Under the pieces are notes generated by a model. It had not been told where the DNA came from. It ran no database searches and saw nothing but the letters and a program-made list of their open reading frames with translations. Of a stretch of DNA of 64,000 nucleotides, positions 43,330 through 51,602 are shown piece by piece. Positions within the stretch are counted from its first letter, which is position 1, and each line of letters starts with the position of its first letter. Source of the stretch: Sediminitomix flava (GTDB lineage: Bacteria > Bacteroidota > Bacteroidia > Cytophagales > Flammeovirgaceae); contig NZ_QGDO01000003.1 of the NCBI RefSeq assembly GCF_003149185.1, positions 372,001 to 436,000 of the forward strand. Reading direction: 5' to 3'. The position numbers were made by a program, and so were the translations under genes.

Positions 43330-45228
43330 ATGAATTATTTATCGGTAGAAAACCTAACAAAATATTATGGAGAGTTCCCAATGTTTGAGAACATCTCTTT
43401 CGGATTGGAAGAAGGGCAGAAATGTGCTTTAGTTGCTAAAAACGGTTCTGGAAAAACAACCTTACTAAATATCTTGATTGGAAAAGATATGCCAGACAGT
43501 GGAGAGGTAGCTTTCAATCAGAATATTTCAATAGGATATCTAGAGCAAGACCCTAAATTTGAAGAAGGTCAAACAGTTATAGATTTTATCTTTCAGTCTG
43601 ATTTGCCAAAGGTCAAAGCGCTAAAAGAGTATCAACATATTGTTGGCTTAGAAGACTATTCTGAAGAAGGACTGAAGAAGTTAGAAAAAGCTACTCATCA
43701 AATGGAGGAGCTGAAAGCTTGGGATTTTGAAGCTCGTGTGCGTCAAGTTCTATCGACTTTCAATATTCATGATGTGAGCTTAAAAGTAGATCGTCTTTCA
43801 GGAGGGCAAAAGAAAAGAGTTGCTTTAGCTCGTATCTTGATTGAAGAACCAAACTTCCTTATTCTTGATGAGCCTACCAACCACTTGGATTTGGATATGA
43901 TCGAATGGTTGGAAGAGTACCTTACAAGAAGTAGAATGACTTTGCTTCTTGTGACTCACGACCGTTATTTCTTAGATCGTATTTGCAACGAAATCATCGA
44001 GCTTTCTGATGGTACGATCTATAAGCATAGAGGAAATTACTCATATTATATAGAAAATAAGGCGCAAAGAGAAGCTCAACAAGCAGCCGAAGTTGATAAG
44101 GCTAAAAACTTGATGCGTAAAGAATTGGATTGGGTTCGAAGAATGCCAAAGGCAAGAGGAACCAAAGCCAAGTACAGAATGGATGCTTTCAAAGATTTGA
44201 AAAAGAAAGCACATTCAGGTAAGAAAGAAGAAAAGTTGGAAATGAGTGTTCAGATGAATCGAATGGGAAAGAAAATCCTTGAGATTGAAAATCTGAACAA
44301 AGCATTTGACGATAAGAAAATTCTTGAGGACTTCAATTATGTTTTCAAGAGAAAAGAAAGAGTCGGAATTGTAGGAAAGAATGGTGTAGGTAAATCTACA
44401 TTCCTAAATATTGTCATGGGACTTGAGTCAGCGGACTCTGGTGAACTCGTAAAAGGAGAGACTATTGTTTATGGTTACTTCTCACAGAGTGGAATGCAAA
44501 TTTCAGATGATAAACGTGTCATTGATGTTATCAAAGAAATTGCAGATGTAATCCCTGTGGCTGGAGGACGAACATTAACAGCTTCTCAATTTCTGAATAC
44601 ATTCCTTTTCCCTCCAGAGCAACAATATTCTTATGTTTCTACGCTTAGTGGTGGAGAAAAAAGAAGATTGTATTTGCTTACCATCTTAATGAAGAATCCA
44701 AACTTCTTGATTCTTGATGAGCCAACCAATGATTTGGATTTGATGACATTAAGTGTCTTGGAAGATTTCTTAGAGACATTTGATGGTTGTTTGATTGTCG
44801 TTTCTCACGACCGTTATTTCATGGATAAATTGGTAGATCACTTATTTATTTTTGAAGGAGAAGGTCAAGTGAAAGACTTTAATGGGAAATATTCTGATTA
44901 CAGAGATTTCTTAGATGAGCAAGAGCGAGAGAAGAAACGTCTTGAGAAGGAAGCCAAAAAAGTAGAACAGGACAAAGAGCAAAAACAGAAGAAGCCTCAA
45001 GCCAAAAAGCTTTCATACAAAGAACGAAAAGAGTATGAGGCCTTAGAAGCAGAAATCGAGACTTTAGAAACTGAGAAGGAAGAAATAAATGAAAAACTCG
45101 GTTCTGGCGAAATCACTGATCATGAAGAATTAGTTAAACTCTCAGAAAGAGTAGGGGAGTTAATGGAGCTGATTGATGAGAAGATGATGCGTTGGATGGA
45201 GTTAGATGAAATTGCAAATGCTGAATAA
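43330..45228 (+). CDS. ABC-F family ATPase, Uup-like
   Basis: 632 residues, two nucleotide-binding domains and no membrane segments. NBD1: Walker A AKNGSGKTT (about 37-45), signature LSGGQKKRVALA (about 157), DEPTNHLD (about 181). NBD2: GKNGVGKST (about 350), LSGGEKRRLYLL (about 439), DEPTNDLD (about 463). A charged linker between (about 240-310) and a C-terminal coiled coil (about 540-625, rich in K/E: KEYEALEAEIETLETEKEE) match the Uup-type ABC-F. These act on ribosomes or DNA branches. Start overlaps lpxB operon spacing of 30 bases. Which ABC-F subgroup is likely but not proven. Confidence 0.9.
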   Translation: MNYLSVENLTKYYGEFPMFENISFGLEEGQKCALVAKNGSGKTTLLNILIGKDMPDSGEVAFNQNISIGYLEQDPKFEEGQTVIDFIFQSDLPKVKALKEYQHIVGLEDYSEEGLKKLEKATHQMEELKAWDFEARVRQVLSTFNIHDVSLKVDRLSGGQKKRVALARILIEEPNFLILDEPTNHLDLDMIEWLEEYLTRSRMTLLLVTHDRYFLDRICNEIIELSDGTIYKHRGNYSYYIENKAQREAQQAAEVDKAKNLMRKELDWVRRMPKARGTKAKYRMDAFKDLKKKAHSGKKEEKLEMSVQMNRMGKKILEIENLNKAFDDKKILEDFNYVFKRKERVGIVGKNGVGKSTFLNIVMGLESADSGELVKGETIVYGYFSQSGMQISDDKRVIDVIKEIADVIPVAGGRTLTASQFLNTFLFPPEQQYSYVSTLSGGEKRRLYLLTILMKNPNFLILDEPTNDLDLMTLSVLEDFLETFDGCLIVVSHDRYFMDKLVDHLFIFEGEGQVKDFNGKYSDYRDFLDEQEREKKRLEKEAKKVEQDKEQKQKKPQAKKLSYKERKEYEALEAEIETLETEKEEINEKLGSGEITDHEELVKLSERVGELMELIDEKMMRWMELDEIANAE

Positions 45229-45282
45229 GAGATTATTTAGCGTTTGAGGTATGAATTTTGGTTGATATAATTTAATTGTGAT

Positions 45283-45320
45283 AAGAGATAAGGTGATATA
45301 CATTTATTACCTTATCTCTT
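45283..45320 (+). terminator. Terminator after the ABC-F gene
   Basis: 12-bp perfect stem (45283-45294 with 45309-45320), 14-base loop. The U-tract is weak (CATTTT), and it lies 55 bases after the stop. Confidence 0.65.
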
Positions 45321-45339
45321 CATTTTAAATAACTAGTGT

Positions 45340-46437
45340 ATGAGACTTTTTGGATTCTTAATCTTATTTCTTTTTTGTCATATTATTTACGGTCAAGAAA
45401 AAACAATAGATCAGCTTCCATTTCAAAGTGTAGAAATCTATGAGGGTACAGAGTATGATCATAGTATTTTTCTTGAAATGGACTTTGGGAAATCTATTGT
45501 ATTGAATCCTAAAGATGCCGCATTGATAGAAACGAGTCAGATTGATAGCATACATCTAGTTTATACAGATTACCCTGTTGGTTTAGATTTATCAGATCTA
45601 AATACATCTCGATTAAATGCACTAAGTTTCCTTTTTCCAAATATATTGAATGATGCCTCTGTTAAATGGGATTTGATTGCTCAAACGAAAGGACGAACTA
45701 GGGCAACAGCCTCTACTTTATTTCATGGATTCAATATCTTTTATACTCCCAAAAAGACTTTAAGTACTGAGGAACAGATAAAACGCAAAAAATATGTTGA
45801 TAAGCGTTTTGATAAAGTGACAGATCAATTTCTGTCAATGAAACTATCTGAAGATTCTTCTTCATACACGGTTCTTGAGCGTATGTCTAGTGAATGGGAA
45901 TCTGTAGCTATTGTTTCAGATTGGACAGGCAGTATGTATGATTATACATTGCAGGTTCTTAAGTGGCAGATTGATCAACACCAAGATGAGAAAATTAAAG
46001 GCTATGTTTTCTTCAATGATGGAGATTATAAATATGATTATGAAAAAGTAATTGGAGAAACAGGAGGGATTTATACGCTTAAATCCAGTAAGATAATTGA
46101 GGTGATAGAGAAAATGGCTGAAGTGAAAGAAAGAGGAGATGGAGGTGATATCCCTGAAAATGATATTGAAGCATTAATTGTAGCCCAAGAAGAATTTCCA
46201 GATGTAGAGGAATTAGTGTTGATTGCAGATAACAGATCACCTATGCGTGATTTATCACTCTTAAGCCAATTGAATAGACCTATCAGAATTGTACTTTCCC
46301 GAATTCCCGAAAATACAGATATCAAAGCAGAGATTAACCCTGAATACTTGAAACTTGCGATAGAGACAAAAGGAAGTATTCATACTAAAACTATAGATCT
46401 TGTATCTTTTGAAGAAATGAATATGCTTTTAAAGTAA
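45340..46437 (+). CDS. Exported VWA-like protein
   Basis: 365 residues; signal peptide (MRLFGFLILFLFCHIIYGQ). The C-terminal part (about 188-365) resembles a von Willebrand A fold: AIVSDWTGSM, where D194, T196 and S198 give a D-x-T-x-S metal-site pattern, a helix after it, YVFFNDGDY, GDGGDIPENDIEAL and LVLIADNRSPMRDL. The first half is strand-rich with no recognised motif. VWA domains mediate metal-dependent protein binding; partner unknown. It has its own position between the ABC-F gene and the glycogen synthase. Assignment based on the motif layout. Confidence 0.6.
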   Translation: MRLFGFLILFLFCHIIYGQEKTIDQLPFQSVEIYEGTEYDHSIFLEMDFGKSIVLNPKDAALIETSQIDSIHLVYTDYPVGLDLSDLNTSRLNALSFLFPNILNDASVKWDLIAQTKGRTRATASTLFHGFNIFYTPKKTLSTEEQIKRKKYVDKRFDKVTDQFLSMKLSEDSSSYTVLERMSSEWESVAIVSDWTGSMYDYTLQVLKWQIDQHQDEKIKGYVFFNDGDYKYDYEKVIGETGGIYTLKSSKIIEVIEKMAEVKERGDGGDIPENDIEALIVAQEEFPDVEELVLIADNRSPMRDLSLLSQLNRPIRIVLSRIPENTDIKAEINPEYLKLAIETKGSIHTKTIDLVSFEEMNMLLK

Positions 46438-46597
46438 ACTTATTTTATAACAAACTTTTAAAAGATACTTAATCCTCTTATTTTCATAGGTGAAATAGAA
46501 GTGTAGTTGAAGTCGGTTTATTGTGTCACGAAATCCACTTTTTCTAACTTTTTTAAAGTCTTAGTCAATTTTTCAACCTATACTATTAGTCTGGATA

Positions 46598-48442
46598 ATG
46601 CCACAAAGCAAGAAAAACACCTATGGGTTAAGTACAAGTCAAATAAAAGATAGTCAGCTCTTTGAAGTGGCTTGGGAAGTATGTAATCAAGTTGGAGGTA
46701 TCCATACTGTTATTAAATCCAAAGTAGAATCTGCCCTTTCCCAATGGGGGCAAAGTAGATATTGTCTAATTGGACCTTATGTACATAAAGATGTATCCGC
46801 GGTATTTGATCCTATTGATGAGTCTGATACTTTAATCGGGCGAGCAGTTAATAGAATGCGAAGCTGGGGTTTTGAGGTTCACTATGGAAGATGGTTAGTT
46901 TCAGGACGACCAAAAGTTGTTCTTTTAAATCCGAATTTTGGGTTAGATAATCTAGGTAATCTCAAGAAAAGTCTATGGGAGTCACACTATATTCCTAGTG
47001 GAGATGGTGATCACCTTATCGATCAAGTATTATCCTTAGGACAACAAATTGCTGTATTCTTTAAAGCCTTACACGAAGAAAATCACGATCATAAAAATCT
47101 TATAGGTCATTTTCATGAGTGGATGGTTGGAACTGTAATTCCAGAACTGAGAAGAGAAGATATTCCGATTACTACAGTTTTTACAACTCATGCAACCATC
47201 TTAGGGCGTTACTTAGCAATGAATGATCCTGAGTTCTATACGAATTTGGTGAATGGAACTTATGATTGGCAAAGTGAGGCGACACATTTCAATATAGAAA
47301 GTCAGGTTGCTATTGAAAGAGCTGCGGCCCATGGAGCGCATATTTTCACAACCGTATCAGAAGTAACAGCAAGAGAGTGCGAGTATTTGGTTGGTAGAAA
47401 AGTAGACTGTGTCCTTCCTAATGGTATTAATATTGAGAAGTTTGAAGCCTTACACGAATTCCAAAATCTTCATCGTACATATAAGCAGAAGATTGACCAG
47501 TTTGTGATGGGACACTTCTTCCAAAGTTATAGTTTTGATTTAGATAACACTTTATACTTCTTTACTTCAGGAAGGTATGAATATAAGAATAAAGGCTTTG
47601 ATTTAACCTTAGAAGCTTTAGCTCGCTTAAATCATCGTCTGAAGGAAATGAATTCAGATAAAACAATCGTTTTCTTCTTTATTACAAAACGACCTTATTA
47701 TTCTATCAATGCAGAATGTCTTCATTCGAGAGCAGTGATGCAGGAAATTAGACAGATTTGTGATGATATTGAAGAACAAGTAGGGAATAGGTTGTTCTAT
47801 ATGGCTACTTCTCAACAAAAGAATCAGCTACCACATATGCAAGAAATGGTAGATGAGTCTTTACGTTTGAAGTTGAGAAGAACTGTACAGGCTTGGAGGT
47901 CAGATAAATTACCTTCAGTAGTGACACATAACCTTGTAGATGATCATAAAGATGAAATTTTGAATTTCATTCGATCGTCAGGTTTAATCAATAGACCCGA
48001 AGATCGTGTGAAAATTGTGTATCATCCAGACTTTGTGTCTTCTATGAATCCGTTGTTTGGTATGGATTATTCACAGTTTGTTCGAGGTTGTCACATGGGT
48101 GTATTCCCAAGTTATTATGAGCCATGGGGGTATACACCGCTAGAATGTGTAGCAAGTGGTATTCCAGCTGTAACAAGCGACCTATCTGGTTTCGGTGATT
48201 TCGTATTGAATCATCTAGAACAAAATGATTATGCGGGTATTTATGTAAACAATCGTAAGCATGGTAACTACCATAATTCAGCAGATGATTTGACAGATAC
48301 GTTGTTCAAGTTTACGCAAAAAGATAGGAGGGAACGTATTGCCCTTAGAAACTCTGTTGAAGAGTCTTCAACTCATTTTGATTGGGAATCTTTGAGTAGA
48401 TTCTATGGTAATGCATATCATATGGCATTGGAAAGAAGTTAA
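46598..48442 (+). CDS. Glycogen synthase, eukaryote-type GT3
   Basis: 614 residues. LFEVAWEVCNQVGGIHTVIKSK (about 22-43) is the GT3 N-terminal glycine-rich donor-site motif. DNTLYFFTSGRYEYKNKGFDLTLEA (about 312-335) and PSYYEPWGYTPLECVASGIPAVTSDLSGFGDFV (about 504-535) are GT3 blocks with the conserved E-x7-E pattern of retaining glycosyltransferases. Members use UDP-glucose to extend glycogen. Together with the GH13_8 branching enzyme at 7.9 kb this is a eukaryote-like glycogen route, known in Bacteroidota. The gene is monocistronic, with a strong terminator. Allosteric sites were not examined. Confidence 0.93.
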   Translation: MPQSKKNTYGLSTSQIKDSQLFEVAWEVCNQVGGIHTVIKSKVESALSQWGQSRYCLIGPYVHKDVSAVFDPIDESDTLIGRAVNRMRSWGFEVHYGRWLVSGRPKVVLLNPNFGLDNLGNLKKSLWESHYIPSGDGDHLIDQVLSLGQQIAVFFKALHEENHDHKNLIGHFHEWMVGTVIPELRREDIPITTVFTTHATILGRYLAMNDPEFYTNLVNGTYDWQSEATHFNIESQVAIERAAAHGAHIFTTVSEVTARECEYLVGRKVDCVLPNGINIEKFEALHEFQNLHRTYKQKIDQFVMGHFFQSYSFDLDNTLYFFTSGRYEYKNKGFDLTLEALARLNHRLKEMNSDKTIVFFFITKRPYYSINAECLHSRAVMQEIRQICDDIEEQVGNRLFYMATSQQKNQLPHMQEMVDESLRLKLRRTVQAWRSDKLPSVVTHNLVDDHKDEILNFIRSSGLINRPEDRVKIVYHPDFVSSMNPLFGMDYSQFVRGCHMGVFPSYYEPWGYTPLECVASGIPAVTSDLSGFGDFVLNHLEQNDYAGIYVNNRKHGNYHNSADDLTDTLFKFTQKDRRERIALRNSVEESSTHFDWESLSRFYGNAYHMALERS

Positions 48443-48479
48443 AATGTGACTATTCAGAGCTAATAAAGTATTCATATTC

Positions 48480-48505
48480 AGGTACTCTTTTTATAAAGAG
48501 TGCCT
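48480..48505 (+). terminator. Glycogen synthase terminator
   Basis: 11-bp stem with one G-U pair (48480-48490 with 48495-48505), 4-base loop, T7. Confidence 0.88.
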
Positions 48506-48545
48506 TTTTTTGTGAATGAGCTGAAAAAATTAGACTATTTATTTG

Positions 48546-48553
48546 TAGTTTTG
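48546..48553 (+). promoter_or_regulatory. Candidate -7 box of the PTPS/QueD gene (TAGTTTTG)
   Basis: Matches TAnnTTTG, 28 bases before the ATG. No clear -33 TTG. Confidence 0.5.
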
Positions 48554-48581
48554 CACTCCGAACGAAATTATCAGAGGAAAG

Positions 48582-48998
48582 ATGGTTCAGATTTGTAGAA
48601 AGGAACATTTCAACGCAGCCCATAAGCTATACAATCCGAAGTGGACAAAAGAAGAAAACGAAGCTTTTTTTGGGCCTTGTGCCAATGAAAACTGGCATGG
48701 ACACAACTTTGAGATGACTGTAATTGTAGAAGGAGAGCCAGACCCAGATACAGGTTATGTCATGAATATGAAACACCTTGGGAAATTGGTAAAAGAACAC
48801 ATCATCAATAAAGTTGATCATAAGAATTTAAATATGGATGTAGACTTCCTAGAAGGGAAAATGACAAGTTGTGAAACACTTGTGATGGAGTTCTGGAAGA
48901 TTCTAGCACCTAAAATTGAAGAAATTGCTCCTAATGCTCATCTTCATTGTATTGAGCTTTGGGAAACCAATAAAAACTTTGTAAGGTACTTTGGGTAA
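48582..48998 (+). CDS. 6-pyruvoyl-tetrahydropterin synthase/QueD family enzyme
   Basis: 138 residues. Zinc ligands H14 (NAAHKL), H39 and H41 (HGH), catalytic C33 (GPCAN), D79-H80 (VDHKNLN) and E126 (ELWET) are all in place. QueD makes 6-carboxy-tetrahydropterin for queuosine; eukaryotic-type PTPS makes the tetrahydrobiopterin precursor. The GYVMNMKHLG and DHKNLN segments look more like the PTPS branch, so both roles are open. Tgt is in the window and could share the queuosine pathway, but other queuosine genes are absent. Length fits the family. Confidence 0.9.
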   Translation: MVQICRKEHFNAAHKLYNPKWTKEENEAFFGPCANENWHGHNFEMTVIVEGEPDPDTGYVMNMKHLGKLVKEHIINKVDHKNLNMDVDFLEGKMTSCETLVMEFWKILAPKIEEIAPNAHLHCIELWETNKNFVRYFG

Positions 48999-49018
48999 TA
49001 GAAGTATACTTTAAAATT

Positions 49019-49042
49019 AGGATTGTCAGATTTGGCAATCCT
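49019..49042 (+). terminator. Terminator after the PTPS/QueD gene
   Basis: 9-bp stem with one G-U pair (49019-49027 with 49034-49042), then TTTTTG. Confidence 0.8.
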
Positions 49043-49068
49043 TTTTGTTTATGAGGTAAAATAAGATC

Positions 49069-49302
49069 ATGAGATACGATAAAAGAATAGATCAAGATAT
49101 TGTTGATTATAACCAAGAGTCTAATCAGATAATGGTTGTAGCTTCAGATTTGAAAGATGCAATGTTTGCTGCTTCAGAATATTTGAAGTACCATTTTAAG
49201 CTAGAGGCTAAATTTGATGAGGGAAAGTCTTTTGGCCCTTTTGAGTTTACAGATGAAAATGATAAATCTGTTGATGATGTATATCTACTTTATTTAAAGT
49301 AA
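49069..49302 (+). CDS. Small hypothetical protein
   Basis: 77 residues, no signal peptide or membrane segment. It contains a helix (DLKDAMFAASEYLKYHF) and a strand-like end (DVYLLYLK). It lies between two strong terminators, both close to its ends, which supports a real transcription unit. I do not recognise it. Confidence 0.6.
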   Translation: MRYDKRIDQDIVDYNQESNQIMVVASDLKDAMFAASEYLKYHFKLEAKFDEGKSFGPFEFTDENDKSVDDVYLLYLK

Positions 49303-49321
49303 GTTTAAAAAAGTAGATAAA

Positions 49322-49354
49322 AAAAGCACATTGTAGTCAATACAATGTGCTTTT
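49322..49354. terminator. Bidirectional terminator
   Basis: 14-bp perfect stem (49322-49335 with 49341-49354), 5-base loop, A-run before and T-run after. It serves the plus-strand small gene and the minus-strand acyltransferase. Confidence 0.9.
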
Positions 49355-49358
49355 TTGT

Positions 49359-50303
49359 TTATGATGCTTTTGCTTCCAATTTTCTTTCAATATTTAGTGG
49401 ACGAGTCTTCCATCTGTCATGCATCCATACCCACTGATCAGGGAATCTCCTAATCATTTTTTCAGTGTAATTATGCATTTCTTGGGTTACTTCCTGAATG
49501 TCAGATTCAAGGTCTCCAGTAGGTTTAAATACTCTTGGTTTTTCGACCTCAATAACTAGTTTATCATTCTCAGTTCTGTAACAATGAATTGGTAAAACAA
49601 CTGCACCAGTTTTTAATACCATAAGGGCAGGGCCACTTGGAGTTGCACATTTTTTTCCAAAGAAATCTATAAATGTATTCTGCATTTTATTGGAGTCTTG
49701 ATCAATAAGAACACCCATGAAGTTTCCAGCTTTCAGTTGTCTGATTATTCGGATAGAGGCTTTTTTTCTATCGAAGAAACTCGCGCCATTTCGACTTCTA
49801 TTTTCCACCATCAGTTCTTGAAGCTTTGGGTGTTTTAGAGGACTTCCTGTTGACGCAATGTTATAGCCCTTCATTGCTATGTAATATAGACACATTTCAA
49901 ATGGTCCTAAATGAGAGGTTAAAGCTAAAACACCTTTGCCATAGTTTTGTGCTTGTGTTAAATAATGAGCACCTTTTACCTCTACATATTCGTCAAGATC
50001 TTTGAGGTCTTTAATGTTCTTATAGCGAATAAACTCCATGATACTCTTTGATAGATTAATCCATGAATTCTTAGCTAGTGCCAATATTTCTTCCTCAGAT
50101 TTACTATCTCCGTATACAAATGATAGATTTTTAATTGTTATTGCCCGTTCCTTTTTAAATACGTTGAATGCTAATTTTCCTAGATTACTGTAAATAGAAA
50201 GGCTTACTTTACGAGGTAATGCACATGTGATTTTTCTTATGAGCAGGATAAATAGGTATAAAGCTTCATACTTAAGCTTTTTAAAATTTCTTTTAAAATT
50301 CAT
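49359..50303 (-). CDS. LpxL/HtrB-like lysophospholipid acyltransferase (copy 2)
   Basis: Adds a secondary acyl chain to lipid A or acts on another lipid. 314 residues, one N-terminal hydrophobic segment (YLFILLIRKITCALP), no signal peptidase site. The H-x4-E motif is SHLGPFE (H131-E136). Other conserved stretches: STGSPLKHPKL, VENRSRNG, GVLIDQD, FFGKKCATPSGPA, and PDQWVWMHDRWKTRP at the end. The gene 136 bases upstream encodes a close paralogue (more than half identical by eye), reading the same way. Two copies could give two acyl chains or different specificity. The family call is secure, the acceptor is not. Confidence 0.9.
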   Translation of the reverse strand: MNFKRNFKKLKYEALYLFILLIRKITCALPRKVSLSIYSNLGKLAFNVFKKERAITIKNLSFVYGDSKSEEEILALAKNSWINLSKSIMEFIRYKNIKDLKDLDEYVEVKGAHYLTQAQNYGKGVLALTSHLGPFEMCLYYIAMKGYNIASTGSPLKHPKLQELMVENRSRNGASFFDRKKASIRIIRQLKAGNFMGVLIDQDSNKMQNTFIDFFGKKCATPSGPALMVLKTGAVVLPIHCYRTENDKLVIEVEKPRVFKPTGDLESDIQEVTQEMHNYTEKMIRRFPDQWVWMHDRWKTRPLNIERKLEAKAS

Positions 50304-50404
50304 GAAGTTGTAGTTTGTAAGTTTCGAAGAATATCGTTCTCTAAGAGTGTTCTTAAAGTAGATTTTCTTCGCGAAGTTTATTTTGATTGATTGTATTATT
50401 AGGT

Positions 50405-50429
50405 TGTCATTTTAGGTCATAAAATGACA
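50405..50429. repeat. Perfect 10-bp inverted repeat between the acyltransferase genes
   Basis: Arms 50405-50414 and 50420-50429 with a 5-base loop. It lies just after the stop of the upstream acyltransferase gene. No U-tract on the minus strand, so it may be a weak terminator, processing site or operator. Confidence 0.4.
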
Positions 50430-50438
50430 TTTTACCCT

Positions 50439-51356
50439 TTATACGGGATTTTCAATTTTTGGTTCTGATGGACGAGTTCTCCACCTGTCATGCATCCATA
50501 CCCACTGATCTGGGTGAAGTCTGACAATTTCTTCCGTCAAGTTATGAAGCTCTTGTGTTACAGCTTTTACATCATCATCTTTTTGATAAGTTCTGTATGG
50601 CTGTATTTCAAGTATCAAGGAATCATCTTCGTTACGAATGATGTGCATTGGAACAACTGCAGCTCCTGTTTTAACGAGGAGTGTTGCTGGACCACTAGGG
50701 GTTGCACATTCTTTCCCAAAAAAGTTGATAAAGGTATGTTGTATTTTACTTGTGTCTTGATCAATTAGCACCCCCATCAAGTTTCCACTTTTTAGTTGAC
50801 GTAGCATCTTAATTGAAGCTTTATTTCTTTCAAAATATTCTGCACCATTTCGACTTCTATTTTCAACTAAAAGGTCGTGGAGTTTTTTATACTTAAGAGG
50901 GCTACCTGTTGAAGCAATTTTATATCCTAATAATGCGAAAATGTAAAGGCATATTTCAAAAGGACCAAAATGAGATGTCATTATAAAAACACCTTGTCCT
51001 CTTTTTTGTGCTTCTTCAACATGTTCTAAACCTTTTATTTCGATGAACTTCTTATAATCTTCAATGGATTTGATGTTTTTATACCTCACAAATTCCATCA
51101 AACTTTTAGATAGATTTATCCATGAACGTTTCGCTATTTTATTGATTTCTTGTGTGTTTTTTTCAGCGCCAAACGCAAACTGTAAATTTTTGAGTGTTAC
51201 TTCTCTGTCTTTTTTAAACATTAAATAACTCAAACGCCCAATAACGCTATAGAGTTGTAAGGCTGCGAAACGAGGTAAAACTCTTGTCAAACCACTAAAT
51301 AATAGTACAAATGTGTACAGTATTTCATATTTAAAAGTTCTGAAAGCTTTCTTCAT
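50439..51356 (-). CDS. LpxL/HtrB-like lysophospholipid acyltransferase (copy 1)
   Basis: 305 residues, paralogue of the next gene downstream. The H-x4-E motif is SHFGPFE (H129-E134). Shared segments include IASTGSPLK, VENRSRNGA, MGVLIDQD, FFGKECATPSGPA and PDQWVWMHDRWRTRP. One N-terminal hydrophobic stretch (YTFVLLFSGLTRVLPRF). Role as above: secondary acylation of lipid A is the family's usual job. This copy is transcribed first and the pair probably share a transcript. The two differ most at the C-terminal tail. Confidence 0.9.
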   Translation of the reverse strand: MKKAFRTFKYEILYTFVLLFSGLTRVLPRFAALQLYSVIGRLSYLMFKKDREVTLKNLQFAFGAEKNTQEINKIAKRSWINLSKSLMEFVRYKNIKSIEDYKKFIEIKGLEHVEEAQKRGQGVFIMTSHFGPFEICLYIFALLGYKIASTGSPLKYKKLHDLLVENRSRNGAEYFERNKASIKMLRQLKSGNLMGVLIDQDTSKIQHTFINFFGKECATPSGPATLLVKTGAAVVPMHIIRNEDDSLILEIQPYRTYQKDDDVKAVTQELHNLTEEIVRLHPDQWVWMHDRWRTRPSEPKIENPV

Positions 51357-51553
51357 TCTGTTGAAAAAGATTCCAAAGTTCAGTTCTTTGAAATCAATGG
51401 GTTGAATTGGGAAATAAGGTTTTTATTTGAAGTAAATATATCTGATTTTTCTAATATCTGATCACTCGTGAGCTTATCGTAATAAATATATTAGGTTAAT
51501 AATATGCAATTCCCTTTTTCTATTATTATTCAATAATAGTACAACAAAAAAAT

Positions 51554-51577
51554 AACCCCCTAAAAAGATAGGAGGTT
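51554..51577 (-). terminator. Terminator of the secreted 421-residue gene
   Basis: 8-bp stem with one G-U pair (51554-51561 with 51570-51577), then a T-run on the minus strand. Confidence 0.78.
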
Positions 51578-51602
51578 TTTTCTACAGAGAAAGTTTGCTT
51601 GT

